Of a stretch of DNA of 13,057 nucleotides, positions 7,751-13,057 are shown one piece after another; position 1 is the stretch's first letter, and every line of letters begins with the position of its first letter. The position numbers and the translations under genes are program-made. The notes below the pieces were generated by a model, which searched no databases, was not told where the DNA came from, and saw only the letters and a program-made list of their open reading frames with translations. The stretch comes from Marinospirillum sp. (GTDB taxonomy: Bacteria > Pseudomonadota > Gammaproteobacteria > Pseudomonadales > Halomonadaceae). The stretch is from assembly GCF_014859565.1 (NCBI RefSeq), contig NZ_JACUUA010000089.1, forward strand, positions 1 through 13,057. The letters run 5' to 3'.

Positions 7751-8271
7751 CCCTGCCCTCTTTGCCAGGCAGTAAACAATTTATCCAGATCCAGCACCGC
7801 CACAGCCAGACCACGGAACTCCAGCAATCCGTCAACAAAAGGTCGTAAACTCTCCGGCAGGGTCTCCGGTGTGGCTTGTATCTGGCTTTGAGGTACATCC
7901 ACCACATCAATCAACTGATCCACTCTCAGACCACTGTGCATACCCGCACCCGCACCCAGCAAAATCGAGGCGGAGGGCGTTTTTTTCACCTCCTGATTGC
8001 CAGCAAGGTTCAGCAGGGTGTGTAACCGGATCACTGATTCAATGTCCCCCCGGACATTCATAACCCCCTCCACTGAGGCAGGCATACCCGGAACAAAAAA
8101 TACCGGCTCATTGCCAGGCAGCACTTCTCGTATCGCAGCACCAACAAAAGCAAAAGAGTGTTCACCCAGCTTAAAAATCACCAGCTTGACGGTCGGTTCT
8201 TCGACATCAACGATGTCATCATCTCTGAACTGATGCTGTGCAAGAATGGCATCCAGCTGGCTTTCACTCAT
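7747..8271 (-). CDS. CheW-type chemosensory adaptor
   Basis: A 174-residue cytoplasmic coupling protein that would link receptors to the CheA-type kinase. After a 25-residue acidic leader, the CheW domain starts at VKLVIFKLGEHSFAF (28-42) and continues with AAIREVLP, the receptor-contact motif NVRGDI (72-77, Arg74, compare NLRGxx in CheW), RLHTLLNL, LRVDQLIDVVDV (115-126), and the closing strand LAVAVLDLDKLF (155-166). The ATG lies inside the end of the upstream cyclase gene (8-base overlap, ATGAGTGA) and has no strong ribosome binding site of its own, so it probably relies on translational coupling. The next gene overlaps by four bases. Length and motifs are normal for CheW. The operon position between the cyclase and the second adaptor fits a Wsp-like array. 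Confidence 0.9.
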   Translation of the reverse strand: MSESQLDAILAQHQFRDDDIVDVEEPTVKLVIFKLGEHSFAFVGAAIREVLPGNEPVFFVPGMPASVEGVMNVRGDIESVIRLHTLLNLAGNQEVKKTPSASILLGAGAGMHSGLRVDQLIDVVDVPQSQIQATPETLPESLRPFVDGLLEFRGLAVAVLDLDKLFTAWQRGQG

Positions 8272-9955
8272 GGCTCTGGGTATCCATCACAACCTGGTTA
8301 CGCCCCTGGCTTTTTGCTTGATACAGGGCTTTATCCGCAGCCATACGCAGTTCTTCACCACTGCGATGACCGGGGTAATAACTGATTCCGGCACTGAAAG
8401 TGCACTTAAAGCGCTCTTTTCCGGCAGTAAAAATGATTTTGGAGAAATCCTCACGCAGCTCATTCACCAGTGAACAGGCAACATCCGGTGTCAGGTTTTT
8501 TAACAAGAGTGCAAACTCCTCACCACCATAACGCCCCATCACATCGGTGGTACGCAGGCGATGTTTGAGTACACGCGACAAGGCAACAATCACCTGATCT
8601 CCTGCCATATGCCCATAGGTGTCGTTAACATCCTTAAACTTATCCAGATCCAGCATCACCATTGCCAGCGTTTCCTGCTGACGAACGGCTGTCGCCAGCG
8701 AGCTTTCCAGCAGCTCGGTGGTGGTGGTGTGATTGTATAGGCCGGTCAAACCATCTCGCGCCATCAGACTACGCAGGGTGCGCATCCGCTCAGCACGCAA
8801 GGCCACAGCAGCAACAAGTTCTTCCGGGATCACCGGTTTGGTGATAAAACCTTCCACACCCACCTGCATGGCAGAAAACTGCTTCTGACGGTTGGTTTCA
8901 CTGGACAGATAAACAATCGGTAAACCCACGTATTCCGGTAACTGGCGGATGATGCCTGCCAGCTCAGTACCGGTACAAATCGGCATATACATATCAGCCA
9001 GCACCAGATCAGGACTGAAGTTACGCAGGGCTTCGAGTATCAATGCCGGATTGTGTATCTGGTACACCAGCATTCCCGCTTCTTCCAGAATCAGGCTGTG
9101 ATAAGCCGCCACTTCTGGCTCATCATCCACAATCAGAATGCGATAAGGCTCTTCTTCATACTCACCCATCAACTCATCCAGTGCAGCGGCCAGCTCCAGT
9201 GGTTTGGCAGGCTTGGTGAAATAAGCCTTACAACCAGCCTTAACAGCACTCAAACGCGCTTCAAAATCATCTCGACCGGACAACACAATGGCAGGTAAAG
9301 CCTGCCCGGTGGCATCTTTAATACTCGCCAGTTCATCGGTTCCAGCAGTACGACCGTGCGGGAAATAAACATCCATTACCACCGCATCGGGGCGCTTTCG
9401 CAGTACCGCTTCACGGAAATCGAAGGTTTCAGTGTAGTGCTCCACCTGATAACCAAAACAACGCAGCTGGTAACTCAGGTGATCCACCTGATCCGGTTCG
9501 TCGTCACAGATATAGATCAATGGTTGATCACCGGAGGCCTTGAGACGCTCTGTGTGCCCCATTTCAAAGAAAGGAGCCTCCACGGTGTGATCTTTTTCCA
9601 GATCTGTGTACACCAGAATCTGCACCTGTGAAGCCAACTGGTGAAACAGATCCTCTAGTGCATGAGGCCAGTTTGATGGAGTGCGATGATCCGGCAAATC
9701 AAGCAGCTGCTGGGTGTACTCTTCCGCCACGTCAGCAATATCAGCCAACTCGTTAAAACCAAAGGATTTACCTGTGCCTTTTAAGCTGTGAAAAGCACGA
9801 TGCAGCTCTACGGCAATCACCCGATTCATCTGTGGATCTGACTTCAGCAGCCTCATTTGCTGTTGAGCTTTTTCCAGACGCGCAGGCAGCTGGCTGATAA
9901 AACTCTCTCGCAGCCGGGCTATTTTTTCCTGCAGCGTTGGCTTGTTTACACTCAT
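8264..9955 (-). CDS. Hpt-REC-REC-GGDEF diguanylate cyclase
   Basis: The likely output enzyme of the cluster: two GTP to cyclic di-GMP, controlled by phosphorylation. Numbering from the ATG (563 aa), domains are: Hpt about 1-115 with phosphoacceptor His56 in FHSLKGTGKSFGF; REC1 about 146-265 with Asp151/Asp152, phosphoacceptor Asp195 (VVMDVYFP), Ser226 and Lys248; REC2 about 272-385 with Asp277/Asp278, phosphoacceptor Asp321 (LADMYMP), Ser351 and Lys373; and GGDEF about 398-560. The cyclase domain has metal Asp436 (MLDLDKF), Asn444 (VNDTYGH), the intact signature GGEEF (477-481) and an inhibitory I-site RTTD (468-471) five residues before it. All four domains look functional. A TTG one codon earlier (9958) is closer to the GGAG at 9966-9969 (seven bases versus ten) and may be the real start. 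It sits 29 bases after the receiver gene. The tandem receivers recall PleD; the added Hpt is unusual. Confidence 0.93.
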   Translation of the reverse strand: MSVNKPTLQEKIARLRESFISQLPARLEKAQQQMRLLKSDPQMNRVIAVELHRAFHSLKGTGKSFGFNELADIADVAEEYTQQLLDLPDHRTPSNWPHALEDLFHQLASQVQILVYTDLEKDHTVEAPFFEMGHTERLKASGDQPLIYICDDEPDQVDHLSYQLRCFGYQVEHYTETFDFREAVLRKRPDAVVMDVYFPHGRTAGTDELASIKDATGQALPAIVLSGRDDFEARLSAVKAGCKAYFTKPAKPLELAAALDELMGEYEEEPYRILIVDDEPEVAAYHSLILEEAGMLVYQIHNPALILEALRNFSPDLVLADMYMPICTGTELAGIIRQLPEYVGLPIVYLSSETNRQKQFSAMQVGVEGFITKPVIPEELVAAVALRAERMRTLRSLMARDGLTGLYNHTTTTELLESSLATAVRQQETLAMVMLDLDKFKDVNDTYGHMAGDQVIVALSRVLKHRLRTTDVMGRYGGEEFALLLKNLTPDVACSLVNELREDFSKIIFTAGKERFKCTFSAGISYYPGHRSGEELRMAADKALYQAKSQGRNQVVMDTQSHE

Positions 9956-9965
9956 CAAAGAACGT

Positions 9966-9969
9966 CTCC
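9966..9969 (-). promoter_or_regulatory. Ribosome binding site of the cyclase gene
   Basis: GGAG on the - strand. It is seven bases from a TTG at 9958 and ten bases from the ATG at 9955, so either codon could initiate; the two proteins differ by one residue. Confidence 0.55.
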
Positions 9970-9984
9970 AGTGATTACAGGTTA

Positions 9985-10347
9985 TCAGCTGCGGGTGGCC
10001 ATAACCCTGGCGATTGCATCCGGAAGAGTCTCATCCAAACTGAAATCTTTCATGATGCAAGCATCCAGCCCTGGTTCCATGGCTCTTGCAACATCCGGGT
10101 CATCACCGGTCAGCAGAATAAAAGGCAAGGTATTGCCCTGCTTTTTCAGCTCACGGTAAAACTCCACCCCATTCACCAGCGGCATGTTCATGTCACTGAC
10201 GATCAGCTGAACCCCTGCATGGGCATTCAGTTGCTCCATGGCAGCAACGGCATCTTCAGCCTGGATCACCTCATGACCCTGCTCTTCCAGCACCGCTGCG
10301 GTCATTTCACCAGCCAGCACATCATCGTCAACCACCAGTATCTGCAT
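9985..10347 (-). CDS. Stand-alone CheY-like receiver
   Basis: A 120-residue single REC domain with no output domain. It has the acidic pocket Asp7/Asp8 (LVVDDD), phosphoacceptor Asp52 (VSDMNMP), Thr80 (LLTGDD) and Lys100 (IMKD), so it should be phosphorylatable. The proline that usually follows the conserved Lys is Asp here. The ATG at 10347 is chosen because GAGG (10354-10357) lies six bases upstream; a longer frame starting with TTG at 10359 would overlap that ribosome binding site. It lies 23 bases after the CheA hybrid gene and 29 bases before the cyclase gene. Known: such receivers diffuse to a target or act as a phosphate sink, or carry phosphate to an Hpt domain. Inferred: it could take phosphate from the CheA Hpt and either drain it or pass it to the cyclase Hpt. 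Confidence 0.93.
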   Translation of the reverse strand: MQILVVDDDVLAGEMTAAVLEEQGHEVIQAEDAVAAMEQLNAHAGVQLIVSDMNMPLVNGVEFYRELKKQGNTLPFILLTGDDPDVARAMEPGLDACIMKDFSLDETLPDAIARVMATRS

Positions 10348-10353
10348 CTTGTA

Positions 10354-10357
10354 CCTC
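10354..10357 (-). promoter_or_regulatory. Ribosome binding site that fixes the receiver start
   Basis: GAGG on the - strand, six bases before the ATG at 10347. It overlaps the upstream in-frame TTG (10357-10359), which argues against the TTG as a start. Confidence 0.7.
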
Positions 10358-10370
10358 AATATTCTTGTAT

Positions 10371-12515
10371 TTAATCCAGCAGAACCCTTAGGGTATCAAC
10401 CAGACTGTTCTGATCAAAACTACCTTTAACAATATAAGCATCTGCACCCACCTCAATACCCCGGCGACGATCACTTTCTTTTTCTCGCGAGGTGATGATG
10501 ATGATTGGACGATGACGGTAACGCTCCTCCTGACGCAGGCGTGCAGTCAGGGTAAAACCATCCATCACCGGCATTTCAACATCGGTCAGTACAGCATCAA
10601 AATCTTCAGCCAGCGCTTTATTCAAGCCATCCTGACCATGTTCGGCAAGGGTGACATGATAACCCCTTGCTTCCAGTACATCCCGCTCAATTTCACGGGT
10701 ATTCAGAGAGTCATCCACCACCAGCACACGCTGGCGTTGTTGATCCTGCTGCTGACCTGTTCGGCCTGTAACCGGGTCTCTTGACTTGCGTGCCATATCC
10801 ATTAAGCAAGGAGCATGCAGCAAACTGACCAGTTGATTGTGTCCGCTAGTGACCATACCGGATATCAGGTTTTTATCCCGCAGATGTGGTGGCAGCTGCT
10901 TGATCACCAGATCTCGCTCATCCAGCAGGTCATCCACCACCAGCGCCAGTTTTTCGTGGTGTACCCGAACCACCAATAGTAACAAATCTTTTCTATTGTT
11001 ACTCAATGTTAACATATTTTTCGCTTGAGGCAGATCAATCAGCTGATCAAGGTGCATCACCGGCACAAATTCATTACGGATGATGACGGCATTCCGATCA
11101 GCAACCTTGATCAGATCCGTCTGAGCTACACTGACCAGCTCCGACACATACTGGGCAGTAAATCCCAGTGGTTGCCCGGCCACCTTCACCAGCAGCACCC
11201 GCATCATCGCCAGCGACAAGGGTAAACGCAGCGTAAAACGGGTGCCTTCACCGGCACGGCTGTTCATACTGATCACACCCTGCAGCCCATCCACCACCGA
11301 GCGTTTCACCACATCCATACCCACACCACGACCGGAGAGTTCAGTAATCAGGCTGCTGGTGGAAAAACCCGGCAGAAAAATCATGTCCATCACATCCTGA
11401 TCACTCATCTCATCCAGCTGTTCCTGTGTAACCAGCTGTTTTTTTAATGCTTTTTCGCGGATGGCCTCCAGACTGATACCAGCACCGTCATCACTGACTT
11501 CCAGCACCACCCAGCCACCATCCTGTCGTGCGGTCAATTCCAGCCGCCCCTGAGGATTTTTCCCCCTCTGCTGGCGGATTTCTGGCATCTCCACACCATG
11601 ATCCAGCGCATTACGCAGCAGATGGATTACTGGGTCAGCCAACTGGTCAATCATCTGTCGATCCAGTTCGATTTCACTGCCCTGAATACGACACTCCACC
11701 TGTTTATCCATTGAACGAGCCAGATCCCTGACCAGTCGTGCTGCTGGCTCAAAGACAATACCCAGCGGCAACATACGCATTTGTAGTGCCTTGTCGTGCA
11801 ACTCCTGCATCAGGCTTTCCTGCGACGTGACTGTTTCTTTGATATCACGGGAAAACTGCCGCAGGGCAGCGGGCAGGTCACCAGCCAGTTCCAGGCGGGC
11901 ATGGCGCTCCAGCTGGCGGGAGCTACTCACCAACTCTCGCAGGCGGGTATGGCTGGAAACCACTTCACCCATCAGTTTGATCAGCTCTTCCAGCTTGCTG
12001 AGACGAATACGCACCGTATCCGCAGCTTTTATTGCCGGAGCAGCAGATTGGGGCTGGGCAACAACTGGCGCGGCATCCGGTTCAGAACTGGATTCAGGTG
12101 CAGCCACCGGCTCTGATTCAACACCTTGAGCAGCAGCAGTTAATGCCTGGCAGAGTGCCGTATCCGCAGCGGGCAAAACAGCTGCATCCAGATGTTCTGC
12201 CAGCTGCTCCACCATGTCTGTCAGGGCATCTACACCCTGATAAAGCAACGCCACCAGCTGAGTATTTGTGCTGACCTTGCCTTCACGTATAGCGCTGAGC
12301 AGATCTTCAAGGCTGTGAGCGGTTTCCGTAATCGGCACCAGCTTCAACATCCGTGAAGACCCTTTGAGTGTATGAGCAGAACGGAACAGGCTGTTGATCT
12401 GTTCAGCATCTGCTGCACCCTGTTCCAGGTCTGCCAGTCCACTGCTCATCTGGCTGAGGTGATCTCTGGCTTCTTCAATGAATCTCAGTACAAATTTTTT
12501 GATATCCAAAGCCAT
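10371..12515 (-). CDS. CheA-REC hybrid histidine kinase (WspE/FrzE-like)
   Basis: A 714-residue cytoplasmic kinase that autophosphorylates in response to receptor arrays. Domains: P1/Hpt 1-125 with His48 (AHTLKGSSRML); an Ala/Pro/Glu/Ser-rich linker about 131-165 and no P2 domain; P3 dimerisation about 166-265 (RIRLSKLEELIKLMGEVV); HATPase about 270-435 with N-box HLLRNALDHGVE (Asn302), G1 DDGAGI (342-347), F-box-like LPGFSTSS (381-388) and G2 GRGVGM (395-400); P5 CheW-like regulatory domain about 436-575; and C-terminal REC about 596-714 with Asp601/Asp602, phosphoacceptor Asp645 (LTDVEMP), Thr675 and Lys697 in VKGSF. All catalytic residues are present. The ATG follows the stop of the upstream TPR gene by two bases, with GAAGG six bases before it. 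Known: the CheA-REC layout is found in WspE and FrzE. The fused receiver may tune the kinase or feed the downstream relay. Confidence 0.95.
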   Translation of the reverse strand: MALDIKKFVLRFIEEARDHLSQMSSGLADLEQGAADAEQINSLFRSAHTLKGSSRMLKLVPITETAHSLEDLLSAIREGKVSTNTQLVALLYQGVDALTDMVEQLAEHLDAAVLPAADTALCQALTAAAQGVESEPVAAPESSSEPDAAPVVAQPQSAAPAIKAADTVRIRLSKLEELIKLMGEVVSSHTRLRELVSSSRQLERHARLELAGDLPAALRQFSRDIKETVTSQESLMQELHDKALQMRMLPLGIVFEPAARLVRDLARSMDKQVECRIQGSEIELDRQMIDQLADPVIHLLRNALDHGVEMPEIRQQRGKNPQGRLELTARQDGGWVVLEVSDDGAGISLEAIREKALKKQLVTQEQLDEMSDQDVMDMIFLPGFSTSSLITELSGRGVGMDVVKRSVVDGLQGVISMNSRAGEGTRFTLRLPLSLAMMRVLLVKVAGQPLGFTAQYVSELVSVAQTDLIKVADRNAVIIRNEFVPVMHLDQLIDLPQAKNMLTLSNNRKDLLLLVVRVHHEKLALVVDDLLDERDLVIKQLPPHLRDKNLISGMVTSGHNQLVSLLHAPCLMDMARKSRDPVTGRTGQQQDQQRQRVLVVDDSLNTREIERDVLEARGYHVTLAEHGQDGLNKALAEDFDAVLTDVEMPVMDGFTLTARLRQEERYRHRPIIIITSREKESDRRRGIEVGADAYIVKGSFDQNSLVDTLRVLLD

Positions 12516-12517
12516 GA

Positions 12518-13057
12518 TTAACCTTCTTTTCCTATAACCTGCTGAGCAGCCTGCTTCAGCTTCAGTAAGTTGCGCTCACTCAGAAACAAGGCATCACCGG
12601 GCGGCAGAGATGAAGGAATCCAGATACTGCCATCTCTGGCATGCTGATCCGCTGACAGGATTCTGCGGGCGGCCTGAAAGGCTTTAATGGCTGCTTCGGT
12701 ATTGCCTTCTGCACGATAAAGATCACCCAGGTAATAGTGTGCTGACCAGCATTCCGGGAAGGTGTAGGTTGCCTTCTTGAACCAGTGACAAGCGTCTTCA
12801 GGTTGCTGCTGCCACCGGGCTGCCAGACCTTTCATCAACAAGGCATCCATAGACCAGGGATCAGCCTCCAGAACCTCATCCAGCAGGGTTACAGCCTGCA
12901 CAAAGTCTTTACGTTGCAGCAAAATCCAGCTTTTAAGCAATTTTGCGGCATTAAGCTCATGACCTGCTGCCAGCAGGCGCTCCAGCTGTATCATGGCGCG
13001 GCTGTGTTGATCATCCCGCACCAGTTCCCGTAACTGCTGCAAATCCGGCAGATTCAG
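12518..13057 (-). CDS. TPR protein, probable C-terminal part of a CheR-type methyltransferase, 5'-truncated by window edge
   Basis: The frame stays open to the right window edge (LNLPD precedes the in-frame TTG at 13042), so the true start is outside. About 179 residues are present. At least three TPR-type helical pairs are visible: residues such as NAAKLLKSWILLQRKDFVQA, then DALLMKGLAARWQQQPEDAC, then SAHYYLGDLYRAEGNTEAA with KAFQAARRIL, followed by a Pro/Gly-containing tail ending in a short helix. The last unit is typical of TPR tails fused to CheR methyltransferases, as in WspC, whose usual place is next to the CheA-REC gene. The catalytic CheR domain is not in the window, so this identity is inferred from repeat style and gene order; a free-standing TPR protein is the alternative. 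Its stop is two bases before the kinase start, so the two are co-translated. Confidence 0.75.
   Translation of the reverse strand: MNLPDLQQLRELVRDDQHSRAMIQLERLLAAGHELNAAKLLKSWILLQRKDFVQAVTLLDEVLEADPWSMDALLMKGLAARWQQQPEDACHWFKKATYTFPECWSAHYYLGDLYRAEGNTEAAIKAFQAARRILSADQHARDGSIWIPSSLPPGDALFLSERNLLKLKQAAQQVIGKEG

Noticed and set aside
9937..10374. 145-codon + strand frame opposite the receiver gene
   Set aside because: It lies antisense to a receiver with all conserved residues; its own product shows no domain pattern.
11791..12129. Two long + strand frames opposite the CheA gene
   Set aside because: Both are shadows of the P3/linker region of a clearly real kinase, with low-complexity Ser/Arg-rich products.
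13040..13042. TTG as the start of the TPR gene
   Set aside because: The frame continues to the window edge without a stop and no ribosome binding site is visible; the gene is most likely cut.
1..13057. CRISPR array, tRNA, rRNA, insertion sequence or prophage
   Set aside because: No regularly spaced repeats, cloverleaf-like sequence, transposase or phage-type protein was seen.

Overview
The window looks like part of a gammaproteobacterial chromosome, probably a free-living, perhaps marine, Gram-negative. This is inferred from an envelope-spanning AsmA-like protein, an outer-membrane-type lipoprotein, periplasmic signal peptides, moderate GC content, Leu/Gln-rich proteins and a Wsp/Frz-like chemosensory cluster with c-di-GMP output. 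No rRNA, tRNA, CRISPR array, insertion sequence or phage gene is visible. Coding density is very high and there is no gene-free stretch longer than about 110 bp.

Left half (about 1-6946, + strand): a three-gene envelope operon. It starts with the 3' part of a very large AsmA/YdbH-like repeating beta-groove protein, cut by the left window edge. Two bases later comes a small lipoprotein, and 15 bases after that a 1170-residue exported protein with a TolB/PD40-type beta-propeller followed by a long helical TPR-like region. The likely theme is transport or maintenance of lipids or other envelope material between the two membranes, by analogy with the E. coli YdbH-YnbE-YdbL set. The second and third genes do not look like YnbE or YdbL, so the trio may be a different version of that machine.

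Middle (6969-7372): a 92-codon orphan gene on the - strand. It has a good ribosome binding site, lies between two inverted repeats, and has no recognisable family.

Right half (7358-13057, - strand, transcribed right to left): a tightly packed chemosensory signalling operon. In transcription order it holds a TPR protein cut by the right edge (probably the C-terminal tail of a CheR-type methyltransferase), a CheA-REC hybrid kinase, a stand-alone receiver, an Hpt-REC-REC-GGDEF diguanylate cyclase, a CheW, and a shortened CheW-like protein. All key catalytic and phosphorylation residues are visible. It resembles the Wsp (surface sensing, c-di-GMP) and Frz systems, but the WspR position is taken by a four-domain cyclase that carries its own Hpt domain. 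This suggests a His-Asp-His-Asp relay into c-di-GMP synthesis. A receptor (MCP), the CheR catalytic domain and any CheB are not in the window and may lie beyond the right edge.

The two operons converge on the orphan gene region.
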